A DNA stretch of 64,000 nt from Anticarsia gemmatalis. Taxonomy: Eukaryota; Arthropoda; Insecta; Lepidoptera; Erebidae. The notes beneath the pieces are model-generated. The model ran no database searches, was not told the DNA's origin, and saw only the letters and a list, made by a program, of their open reading frames with translations. Below, in pieces: positions 53,606 through 64,000 of this stretch (position 1 is the first letter of the stretch; each line of letters starts with the position of its first letter). Position numbers and translations under genes: made by a program. Where the stretch lies: the NCBI RefSeq assembly GCF_050436995.1, contig NC_134756.1, positions 5,828,001 through 5,892,000 of the forward strand, given 5' to 3'.

Positions 53606-53766
53606 GTAGCGCGATTCTCTACGTATATCTAGAGTTTCATATTTAAAATGTACTGCCATAATAGTTCTTACGACGCCCGCCAGAGGTGCTGATCAGATTT
53701 TTATAAAAAAGAATCTCAATATCTACCCAGTTTCCGCTGGTCGATAGTGGTAGAGAGTCGCGCTAC
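53606..53766 (-). repeat. 161-bp inverted-repeat (MITE-like) element
   Basis: The ends GTAGCGCGATTCTCTAC and GTAGAGAGTCGCGCTAC are 17-bp inverted repeats with one mismatch. The interior, read on the minus strand, has TTTTATAAAAATCTGATCAG, then GCACCTCTGGCGGGCGTCG and AAGAACTATT. This is the same order as the right half of the element at 707-941, so they are one family in opposite orientation. No coding capacity. Confidence 0.72.
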
Positions 53767-55169
53767 TTATGACAAGATGTAGGAATGCGAATGATGCAAG
53801 GAAAGATTGTAAGGACCATAGCAAATGGTGTTCATTGATCTGTGCCTACTACTGTTAGAAAGAGGCGTGATTTTGTGTATATTTGTATGTGCATGTATTT
53901 TAACTTTCTTTATTTTAACAAAAAACTTGTTCTGAATACAAGGGTGTAAATGCAAATGTCGTAGTAAAATACAAATGCATTCAACACATTGGCTAACTGC
54001 AATTTGACAAATGGGCACTTTCAGCAAATGTTGAAAACTTTCTGTGCTACAAACAAACAAATATGATTTGGTAATGCGGCTAGTTCCTTTAAATAAATAC
54101 GACATAAACTACACACCGAAACGAAAAGTAATAAGCCTATAATGTCTGCAGTAAATTAATTTGTTTTAATTAATTGAAAACGTGTGGTCACAGTGCTATG
54201 GTTATAAATAGGCCGCCACACCAAATACAGCGTTCCTCAGTATAATAAACTACATTCTCAAAATAAATGTGTCTAAATAAACGAAAAATTGTTTCAATTT
54301 ACATTAGTTATATTTGTGTTTTAAAAACACAAGTACGATTAAACAGTTTCGAGCTAATTTTTAAACTCTATTTTTTTTACTTACTTACTTGTAGGTATGG
54401 ATGTGATAAGGATAGATAACAGTAGAAACAGTTTCTAATTTCACTATCACTTTGTCTACGATGCTTAAAAGTAATGTATTGATCGATTTACAACAGAAAA
54501 CGTGTTGAATCTGATGACCCATGTTCGGAATAGTGATTTAAGCAATATTCGTGCCCTAACAGCGATCCCAGAGGCCTCTAATCTGCGGTGGACAGCTACG
54601 TGCTTCTTTGATTAGTCGATCGGCTTCACAGAAAACGGTTCGACAATACCTAATCCCAGTCAAATCCTTCATTCAATACATCGACTGCTACTAATCGCCC
54701 TAAACATAATTGACGGCTAGCGATTCTGTTCCATTGCCACTTAAGGGAAATGCTCCAGACAGAATAAAGTACAATAATTATGTCTGACCCATTTATCCAA
54801 AAAAGAACAAAGCCCGATTGAGTATAGGGCTATTCCCTCACAATTGGTATAGGTAAAGTCGCTATCCACACAGATTGTTCGATTTAGAAGGTTTTATATC
54901 GAGACGGTATTCGATTTTATCTCGCATTCAAGCAAATATCCAATTACTTAAGGAAGCGGGTTTCCTCCTTAGTTGATGAGAGTCGTTTGAATAATAATAA
55001 ACTGTTATCCCTTGATGAATAGTATTAGGAAGTGTTGATTTTCTATCATTAATTGTGAGATAAATGTATTGCAGGTATTAATTCTGGAGCAACTTTGTAA
55101 CTATTGCGGTACTCGTAGAACTATTTAAGATATAAACGAGCTAAATGTTTTTATTATAAATTAGGTTTA
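53767..55169 (+). other. ASPP intron interior, nothing recognised
   Basis: Contains a 112-codon minus-strand frame (53767-54105) rich in His, Ser and Ile, directly abutting the repeat above. It has no domain and no gene context. A short (TTAC)n run lies near 54379-54390. Confidence 0.5.
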
Positions 55170-55475
55170 TCTATACTAATATTATGAAGCTGAATATATA
55201 ATATATATATACATATATTATATATAATATTATAAAGCTGAAGACTTTGTTTGTTTGTTTGTTTGTTTGAACGCGCTAATCTCAGGAACTACTGGTCCGA
55301 TTTGAAAAATTCTTTCACTGTTAGATAGCCCATTTATCGAGGAAGGCTATAGGCTATATATCATCACGCTACGACCAATAGGAGCAGAGCAGCAGTAAAA
55401 AATGTTACAAAAACGGGGAAAATTTTGATTCATTCTCTCTTATGTGACGCAAGCGAAGTTGCGCGGGACAGCTAG
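55170..55475 (+). mobile_element. non-autonomous Helitron with duplicated 5' end
   Basis: Starts TC-TATACTAATATTATGAAGC-TGA, runs into an AT-only stretch (about 55194-55225), then repeats AATATTATAAAGCTGAAGA before the (TTTG)n tract. The rest matches the family, with hairpin CGCAAGCGAAGTTGCG and CTAG/T end (GGACAG instead of GGTCAG). Length 306 bp. Confidence 0.83.
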
Positions 55476-58400
55476 TCTTTATTAAACTCTCTGATATCCA
55501 ATTTAGTCTGTAGATATTTCTACAAACTACGATTTAATTATATAACCAATTTGAAAAGCGTTTAAGGCAAAAACTGTTTAAGTGAAAAATATTATGTTTA
55601 AGTTAAATAGCTTTAACAGGCGTTTAAAACGAATGCCCTACATTATTTTGGCTAATACATAATTATTATTACAAAGGTTAGTAGGTAACGACTCAAAATA
55701 ACCAAAGGACAAACAAGGCAAACATAACAGGCGAACTCAGGCTATGATTTAGATACAAGCAGAGCGTTAAGTGGGGCGTTTAAGTTCTGCATGTGTAATA
55801 TACACACAATAGAAACCTCTTCATACAGAGTGGAGTAAATAAATAGAACTAGGGACATTGCATTTGCATGCACTGTATTTTCTATAGCATAAGTTTTGTA
55901 AACTTTGAGTGCATAATGTAGTGAAGACGTCTAAAATATTGGGCAGTAAAATGTATGACGCGTTCATTGCAATCCGCTTCCCGCTCCGCTATGCTAAGCT
56001 CGTTGCTTTCCCCAAAATACAATTAGGCGCAACCACGCTAATTCCTACTAACGTGTTTATTCTGTTTTAGTTTTGAGAAGGGATAATTAGCTTACATTAT
56101 CAATTTTCTTTGTTAATGTTTTGCTAGTTTGACGGCACAATTACGAAGCAAACTAATTAAAATTATTTTCATAGAAACTACGCAGAGTAAGCGAAATTCA
56201 TAATCATATTAAATTTCTATATAATCGTACATAATTTCGGGTGAGAAGTTTGTTTTACAATTAAAATCCAAATTAACGACTACTGTCGACTACACAGTCT
56301 ACAATTTTTGCCAAACTGATAGTCACAAACGCCTAGAGCGAAATTTTCGTTCTAATTTATAGGCTATACTTTCTCCCTTATCAGTCTCAATAAAAATGAA
56401 ATATTGCCAGTTGAAGTCATAAAATAGTCTACGTTACTAATATCGTCATAGTACCAGTCTTCAAGTGACACAGTGGGTGACGCATCGACCAACTTACATG
56501 AAGAAAATCAATAGACAGTATCGCGAGGTTCGGTTTTTTAGTCCGCTGTTTTTATGAAAATTTGTCACTATGTCACTATGATCTTAAATTGTACGCTAAT
56601 TTAACGTTATAGAGAAAACGCAGCATCAAATGAAAAGTTACGAGAGGCACTCAATGTAGCGTACACATTTTTTCGTTGAAGCAAAAAACGTAACGAGCCT
56701 TTAAACGCTTTTAGATTTTTTACCGTGCTAGTAGATAAATGTTCGCAATAGGCAAATTTATGGGTACGGACATTTAAGCTGCCAAACGTTAAACTCGGAC
56801 GATGTACAAATGCGTGCAAAAAAAACGTACCTCATATTTACATGTTGCTATTTTTCATTCGACCTAATCGTTGTTAAAGTTGAAAGTTCCATTTGTTTCC
56901 GTCCCTAGACATCAGTCTGCGTCAGCGCGGAGGTTTTTGTGGTCGCACCTACATTAGCTACGCTCCTACAAATGTGGGTTTTAGTGTAGCGGTCCAACAC
57001 TCTGTTGAGGCTAATCACTTTACAAGTTTTGCCTCATTAAGCTGATTGGGAACCACACTAGTTCATACTTCTCAACAGCCAATCTATCTACAGCTACCTT
57101 TCTCTATCAATCCAAATGAAGCGCATATTGTAACTACGTACAGAATTTTGTAATACTCTGGGCCAAAAGTTTTCTTTTATGTTACGTTTATTAAAATCTC
57201 GGACAAGCATTCAACGGATTAAATTTATAAACGGACTAAAAACTTTTTGTTGATTTAATTTTTTCACCGTGCAATTAACGTTTATGAAAAGATGGAGTTG
57301 AAAAATCTTGTAGAAAATATTTAAAATTAGTTAGTAGAATTAACCTTTAAAAAAGGTTAACTATAAATTAAATGTAAATTCAGCGAAATGGGTTACTAGC
57401 TCTTTTTTTGGAAAAGTAACACGGAAGCCTTTTGTACGCGAATAGCGATGAAACTGTTTCCTGAAGCTAAGCACATTATATTTGATGCGAGATAACGAGT
57501 GAAACAACCCTTTACGCGTAAATTGTTACCGAAGAAAAAAAGGGGGAAAAAGGTTCTTTCTATTCGTGCATTAGATACTAAAAGTGGAATACGTTCTCTT
57601 AGAGACGCGTAGTTAAATCAATTTGGGCGGGTCGCACAGATCGCGATACATTCGCTTTGAAGAAATGTACCATTATTCGACTTTACGTCCTTGGGACCCT
57701 TTGTTTTCGGTCGCTTTTCCTCTACACTATAATGGCTTCTGCGACAATGTTACGTGATTTGAAATTTAGAGTGACACAAATTCAATAATCGCTTATTTAT
57801 ACCTGTGAAAATTGTATCCGTTTACCCACAAATGGGACATTATATGTTTAAACCAGTATTTCGTTCAGTAATCTTATTTAAATTATTGTTTCATTGAAAA
57901 CATATCGAGAAATAAATCGAAAACCATTTCCTTTTAGATTTCGATTTACTTCAAGAATACTTCAATACATTCCGGCAGGCGGAGAATAATATTATGAGCC
58001 GCAAAATCAATTTCCTCGCGCTGTCTCCCGAATATCCAGAAATATCCTATTGTATCCGAAACAGCTTGTGTGCTCACTGATAATATTATTTGCACTCTTT
58101 ATTTCACGGTTCGATACGGAACCTTTAGACTTGGCCGGCGAGCCATTGCTGTGTACTGACGTGTTAAGCAAACCCCTGATAGGACTGACCGACTCAACCA
58201 CCTATTCCGTTACCCGATTTTTTAGAGTGAACGGTTCGTTGGTCAGAAATTGGAGTAAATACAACCTGTCAGTTACCCGAAACCGTTAGGATTTTGTAAA
58301 GGAAATATGAAAAATGCCTATCAAAAATACCAAAATACGATAACAATGATTATACTTCACTAAATTCACGTCCGTTGAGCGATTTCTAAACCAATGTACT

Positions 58401-59655
58401 TAAGATTATTTGCTCTGATTATACCTCTAATGTCAACGTACACAGTATACACGTATTTGATGCAAATCGTGATACCAATATGACTCAATTGCTATCAACA
58501 TTAATCCATCTCTCTCGGGCCTCACTTAACAAGTTATACTTACCTAATCAGCTTATGTTGACAAAGTCTCAACACGATCCCCAAATAGATAAACATGTAC
58601 AAAGTTTATAAGACACTTTCTTTATTGAAGAACATATTTTTTAATATGGTTTTTCAATAAGTCAAATATTTACAAATTGCTCATTTTGGAATCAAATTTT
58701 TCAATAGTCGCTTAATATCTTCTGGTAGTAGTAGACCCATTAAATAAAACAATTAACTTTATTTTATTGTATAAGATACAAGTCATTGAACCTTTAGGCA
58801 ACAAATTATTTCATAATAACAAAGGTTGCCTCAGCTCTAACAAAGAACCCGACTTCGTGGCACGAGTATAACAGTGACCTTTATTGTACAGTACACAGCG
58901 GAATATCCCGAATGGTGAAGGGTTCACCCTCCAGCCATTATTTTAAACACATACTCTCTACGGTCTTTAAACCGTATAGCCAAAAAATGATGGTACTCCG
59001 TCGAGACGTCGTGTACAAACGGGAGGTCTCCTCGAACAGATAAAGCCCTCTTTATTGTCTACTGTAATTGAAAGGTCGGAGGTATTTCCCTCTCGGAGCT
59101 CTTAAATGTGCCTCACCCGGCCCAGCTGGGCCCCTGTGAAATAGCATTTTTGCCCGTCAATACGTTAGAATTTCTCAATTGTTAACTTTATTCCGTTTCA
59201 AATTAGTTTCATTGTTGTTTTAATGGCAACTATTAGGGCGAAATCAATGTTTATTTGCCTATAAATTTTGGCGAACAATTTGCAAAGTTTGCCACTAAAA
59301 TTTCAAGTAAACACTAAAGGGGCGTAATTACTCGTATACTGTTACGAATACCGACTAGCTACCTGTTATATCGCAACGTCTTTCGATCGCTTGGCGTATG
59401 AAGGCTAAAGTCAAAGTATGGTTATTGGTTGTTGATTTTATGATGTTGATGAGTAAATGTCACGTCAAAGTTGTTCGAAACGCCCGAAGCCTTTCGATTG
59501 TGCTTCCTGATTGATGTTTAACAACAATAACCGAGGTCGATATTTACACGTATAAGGCCTCTTACACATACAATTATTAAGCCAAATCATTTATTACTTG
59601 TTTGAGTTATAATATTAATATTTAATCGTGTGAATTTAATAACGTCATAGGATAA
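55476..59655 (+). other. ASPP intron interior, nothing recognised
   Basis: Two less AT-rich stretches (about 56890-57000 and 58980-59150) carry no open frame with coding character. ORFs at 58007-58289 overlap on both strands and are not convincing. Confidence 0.5.
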
Positions 59656-60123
59656 TCCATACTAATATTATAAATGCGAAAGTAACTCTGTCTGTCTGTC
59701 TGTCTGCTACTCAATCACGTCTAAACTACTGAACCAATTTGCATGAAATTTGGTATGGAGATATTTTGATACCCGAGAAAGGACATAGGCTACTTTTTAC
59801 TCCGGGAAAATGACGCATTTCCCGGGAAAATTCAGAAAATTCAACGCAGTCGCGAAAAATCAATATTATAATGACATTGAATTAACAAAATTCTGTTGCC
59901 ATGGCAACTGTTTTAATGGCGGATATGTCTTAGCGCGACTTCGTTATACTAAGAGATATAAATAATTTTGAGAATATTTTTCGTGAAAAAAAGCATATTT
60001 TATATCATCACGCTACGACCAATAGGAGCAGAGTAGGTAACAGTACAAAGTGTTACAAAAACATGGAAAATTCTGACCCATTCTCTCTTATGTGACGCAA
60101 GCGAAGTTGCGCGGGTCAGCTAG
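59656..60123 (+). mobile_element. chimeric non-autonomous Helitron
   Basis: The head TC-CATACTAATATTATAAATGCGAAAG followed by (CTGT)n and ACTGAACCAATTTGCATGAAA belongs to a second lepidopteran Helitron-type family. From about 60002 the sequence switches to the body and 3' end of the family at 17497: ATCATCACGCTACGACC, then hairpin CGCAAGCGAAGTTGCG and GGTCAG-CTAG/T. Length 468 bp. Preceded by A and followed by T, as for Helitron insertions. Confidence 0.75.
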
Positions 60124-61106
60124 TACAATATACTTCTTTAAATGATTTCTATTTAATATACCCCAACCGCATTAAAATTTAATCTTGGTCCCCAACCTTA
60201 CTCAGCTTAATTTCATTAGAATTTTAATCCAAAAATACCTGAAAAAGTCAGGAAAGGAATATTATTTAAGAACAATTTCATAAAAGTCAAATAATTCGTA
60301 TAAAGGGTTCTTGGCTGTGAATCGCAGCCTCGTCTCATATTACGTTAATATTTCAAAACATTTCAACGAAGTCGAGTTGGCGGGTAATGTCAACAGTCGC
60401 GGGGCTACATTAAATGTTTAACATCCTGAGTATCCACATTATGACGTTTTTTTATTGTTTCAACGTGACAGGTGATAATCATTATGACGACTTTCACCCA
60501 CCCTTTTTACGCCTCAAAATTTTGTCTTATTCCCGCATATTTTTATAGACGGCTCAGGAAGGGATATAAAATTGTTCCCTCAGAATAAACAGGTACTCCA
60601 CAACAGATTCCGTGGGTACCTACGTAAATGATGAAAATCATTTTATCTCACACTTGAGCACTTCAAATATTTTAGTCTTTGTTTTTTCCCAAGTTGTGTT
60701 CTTTGGAGGAAAATTTTCTTGTATATTTAATGTAGGTATTATTACAATTGTCTCGCAATATTACTGACAAATATTAACGTAACTTCTCGTTAGAATACCG
60801 CATAATGATACTTTATTTGATGACTTCAAGAGGTAAAAGAAATTTCCTCCTCGAAATTTTCATTACGAGCTCACACAGGTTCGTGAACCTTCTTAAGCTT
60901 ATTTTCTTACATTATATTATTACAACAAAAAATGATAACGTTATACAAGAAACATTAGTATGTATTTCATTCTTATAAAAACAACAAAACAATTTTATAA
61001 AATTAAATCTACTACAATAAACAATTCAATTTATACCGTGTACCTACTTAAACCAACCAAGTAATTTTTACCTTTAAACTAACATACAATATTTGTTTGT
61101 CTACAG
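60124..61106 (+). other. ASPP intron, distal part
   Basis: AT-rich, ending with acceptor TTGTTTGTCTACAG at 61106. No other feature. Confidence 0.6.
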
Positions 61107-61279
61107 CGAGTGACCTCGAGTCAATAAGAGCTCTTTTCAATGAGAAAGAGAAGGAGCTTTCCGTGGCGGTGGCCAAGGTGGAAGAGCTGACGCGGCAGCT
61201 CGAAGAGTTGAGGAGAGGAAGAGTCCAACCCGCGCCGCCGTCTGCACATGAGCTCGATAAACTTAGGAGGGAATTAATG
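61107..61279 (+). CDS. ASPP exon, distal coiled coil
   Basis: A 173-nt exon, acceptor TTTGTCTACAG, donor TTAATG/GTGAGT; enters in phase 1 (completing a Thr codon) and leaves in phase 0. It encodes 58 residues including ALFNEKEKELSVAVAKVEEL, TRQLEELRRGR and HELDKLRRELM. These match the ASPP1/2 segment with consensus K.REL..AV.KVEELTRQLE and ELD.L..EL. The family continues with more coiled coil, a proline-rich region, four ankyrin repeats and an SH3 domain (p53, PP1 and NF-kB p65 binding in vertebrates). None of these appears before 64000, so the gene runs off the window. Read-through of the donor stops at about 61322. Confidence 0.94.
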
Positions 61280-61949
61280 GTGAGTGTTAGATTATATTTA
61301 TTGCTTACGATTTATGTTATGTGAGATGATATTTGGACTGTATAATGTTGCTAGTAATGTATGCGGTTCAAAATGAGGGAATATTTGTAGCGAAGGCCTA
61401 TCGTCTTTAAGACTAAAAAGATTCATTAAAATTGGTCATCGGCACCACATTTGTGGCAAATTGGCATGTAAACTTCAGGGAAACTATTATCTTGCAAGAT
61501 ACTTAAATAAATGCGTTGCATCGACATTCTTTATGTAGGTCTGCATAAATTATAGTCAATACTCTTAACTCTATCTCCACAAAATTTGTACTAACCTGTC
61601 ACGTTGCGAGCTTTAATTGAAAGAGTTGATTAAGATTATTTGCAAGTACAATAATGATAATGATGTAAACTAAAAAAGGTAAAGTGTGCAATCAAATCAT
61701 ATTACGTATTTGGTCAATGTTTTAGGAGTTACATTAAAATCTCAAGAGACTAGACCTGTCTTGTCAAAACTCTTGAATACTGTATAACATCTTGAGGACA
61801 TTTTTCGTGGGATGGTCACCAACATTATTAAGATTTTTTCAAGTATGAAAGCACTTGAAACCGTCAGCTTTAATTAAAAGGACAGTTTCAAACAAAATAT
61901 TTTTATTTTAAACATAAAGACATCGTTCGCGTGGACATCAATTTAGTCA
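61280..61949 (+). other. next ASPP intron, proximal part
   Basis: Begins with the strong donor GTGAGT. AT-rich, nothing recognised. Confidence 0.55.
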
Positions 61950-62126
61950 TTTTTACAACATTTGCTCCAATTTTATAAGTCATAGCGTCATGACTATAAT
62001 ATCTATAGCTTTCTCTCTCTATAAATAGACTATTCAACACAAATAATTTTTCAATTCGAACCAGTAGCTCCTGAGATTAACGGAGTCTAACAAACAAACT
62101 CATCAGCTCTATATGTTTGGTATAGA
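61950..62126 (-). mobile_element. decayed Helitron remnant, reversed
   Basis: On the + strand, TTTTACAACATTTGCTCC, GTCATAGCGTCATGAC, CTATAAATAGACTATTCAACA, ACCAGTAGCTCCTGAGATTA, CAAACAAACTCATCAGCT and GTATAGA follow the order of the reversed family at 30152-30408 with many substitutions. The 3'-terminal hairpin and CTAG are missing. It is the oldest-looking copy in the window. Confidence 0.65.
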
Positions 62127-64000
62127 TACGAAAATATACAACAGCAGATAACAAAGTCATTAAGAGTTATTATTCACACTATAAAGGAAAGGACAGAACC
62201 GGGTTACGGTATATTTATGTTATCCGTTACAACACAACCGTTTATAAGCTTACAGGTAGCAGATTACCACCTTAATGGCTTATGGCTTACTGAAAGTTCT
62301 AACATTTAGGTTACCTTAAGTACCTTTGGTGGTTTCTAAAGGGATATCTTTCGTCAACTAGGACGTAAGAAAAGAAACGCGATTGTTAAACGACTCTTAA
62401 AGGAATAGTACCTTCGCAACAAAATAGACTTCCCACACATTATCACAACCGTATTTTCAAAGGCTTGTAGGTGTATCTTATATCGTTTGTTTTACTTTAT
62501 AAGTTCATTCAACTTTGTAACAACTTGAACAATTTACTCACAAAATAATTTAGATAACAATGACCTATTTATAAGGTGCCTTATAAACTTGACTTATTGC
62601 TTCCCCATCTCGTTCGAGGGAGAGGGCTGAAACTTCCGACAGCGGTTTATTTTATCTTAATTAATTAAATTTAGATAATAACCGCACGTCTGTGTTTTAG
62701 ATAGGCTAAGACGACCTGAAGGTAACTGAGATAACGGTACAATTAACGAGGAAAATGACCGCTTGTTACCGGAATAGACAAACCTCAAGTATTTTGAGAA
62801 CATGAATTTTCATCAGAAAAATAAATGTAGTACTTATTTATAAAAAATTAGGTGTACTTTAGAAGAATTTATCTATAGTTTTGCGTGTATCTCATTAATG
62901 ATAATAATTTATCTCTCCAAAACTTCGTGATGAGAAACTATATATTGCCAGAGGTAGTAGGTGGAGGCAGGGTTTATGAACGCGACGTCAACGTTATACT
63001 TTTCACCGGGACTTGTTTTAGAATAAACTTAGCTAAAATCCCTCGTCAAGTCGTCACAAATCAGATCCCATGTCAGTGTCCGAGCCGAACGTCAGTGACA
63101 GTAATTAAGGGAATGTAAATATCGATCATTGAGGGGATGACGAGCAAAAAACCTAGGGTTAAAATCAATTTTGTGTTTCCAAGCATGATATATGCACGTA
63201 CTTGTGTATATTAGAACGGTCTAAAACGCGTGTGATTTCAAATTTAATCCAAAATGCTATGAGTCAGTAATGGACTTCATTAATATTTCGTAAGGGACAA
63301 ATAGAGCTTTAGAACTTTGCCTAAGTGTTGTCCTAAAATTGGAAGCTGCTCGTACCACAATTTACGTTAGTCTCGTAAACAATACACCGCAAATAAAACA
63401 AATGCGACCTACCTTATAAAATATGCTCTCAGAAGTAACTTTTAACAGCGGTAATGCGAGCACACGCTTTATATTTATTAAATTATGCCTTTAATGTACT
63501 CATAACTGGTGTAATAAAATGTTGTTTTTATTTAAATGCACCACGCATGGAAAATAAACAGTACTTTATATGCATTTCTGTTTCACTCACTATAAATAAT
63601 CAAACAAACGTAATGCTTGTTACTATGAAGTGGGGAAAATGTGTTTATTTTTCCTGCAACAGTTCATAGAAAACGTATGAGTAATAACTCTAAATCTTTG
63701 ACCTGTTTCGACGACGTTTCCCGCCAATTTTCCGTGAACTGTCAAAATGATTTTCTTTTTATTTTTTTCTCCAATTTATCAATGCCTGCCAGTAGTAACA
63801 AGGAGGTTGGTGTTAGAAGAGAAGTCGTGAACCCATTACCTGCGATAGATGCTTCGGATTACTAAACGAGTTCGCTAACACATGGGGCACAGTAATATTT
63901 GTAGAGAGAGTCGCACGCCAAGTAGGTTGCGGGCACTCGGTCGCTAGAACTCGCATCTTGGACTTGATGGGCGGGGGACTATTCTTAAAACAACTTGTTT
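62127..64000 (+). other. ASPP intron continuing past the window edge
   Basis: No further ASPP exon found: the coiled-coil segment expected after the exon at 61279 is absent. Chance ORFs up to 77 codons only (62885-63118, 63641-63865). Confidence 0.55.

Noticed and set aside
53767..54105. 112-codon minus-strand frame
   Set aside because: Abuts a MITE, no domain and no gene structure; treated as chance.
58007..58289. Overlapping frames of 64 and 79 codons on opposite strands
   Set aside because: No recognisable protein content and no splice context linking them to the ASPP gene.

Overview
The window looks like a piece of a moth or butterfly (Lepidoptera) chromosome. It is AT-rich, almost entirely non-coding on the ORF scale, and carries repeats typical of that order. 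These include short non-autonomous Helitrons starting TC-TATACTAATATTATAAAG, with (TTTG)n near the head and a small hairpin before a CTAG/T end. There is also a non-LTR retrotransposon tail ending in a (TA)n microsatellite, and a repeat ending in a TTTTTTGAAG-type tail. I cannot name the species.

The only gene I can identify is part of an ASPP gene (apoptosis-stimulating of p53 protein family; vertebrate PPP1R13B/TP53BP2, Drosophila ASPP) on the + strand. Three exons (40273-40419, 45009-45135, 61107-61279) have consensus splice sites and matching phases (0/0, 0/1, 1/0). Joined, they read without a gap through the conserved N-terminal coiled coil of the family. A fourth coding exon (12116-12844) starts with ATG after an in-frame stop and ends at a GTGAGT donor in phase 0. 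It could splice straight into the exon at 40273, giving a start exon with a charged, low-complexity N-terminus about 27 kb upstream; that link is inference. The proline-rich region, ankyrin repeats and SH3 domain expected of an ASPP are not here and should lie beyond position 64000.

Layout: 1-12.1 kb is upstream DNA with one inverted-repeat element, one non-LTR tail and no recognised gene. 12.1-12.8 kb is the candidate start exon. 12.8-40.3 kb behaves as a large intron. It holds three Helitrons and a cluster of unrelated mobile elements at 29.4-33.4 kb: a mariner-like MITE, a Helitron, a foldback element with stacked GC-rich hairpins, a palindromic MITE, and an LTR-like composite with 30-bp tandem repeats. 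40.3-61.3 kb holds the three ASPP exons and two introns. One intron has a Helitron 17 bp past its 5' splice site. The other contains a TATA/initiator/donor arrangement that could be an internal alternative first exon. 61.3-64 kb is the start of the next intron.

I see no rRNA, tRNA, CRISPR array or intact transposase gene. No new multi-gene system is visible. The most interesting items are the unassigned N-terminal exon, the candidate internal promoter, the LTR-like composite and the chimeric Helitron.
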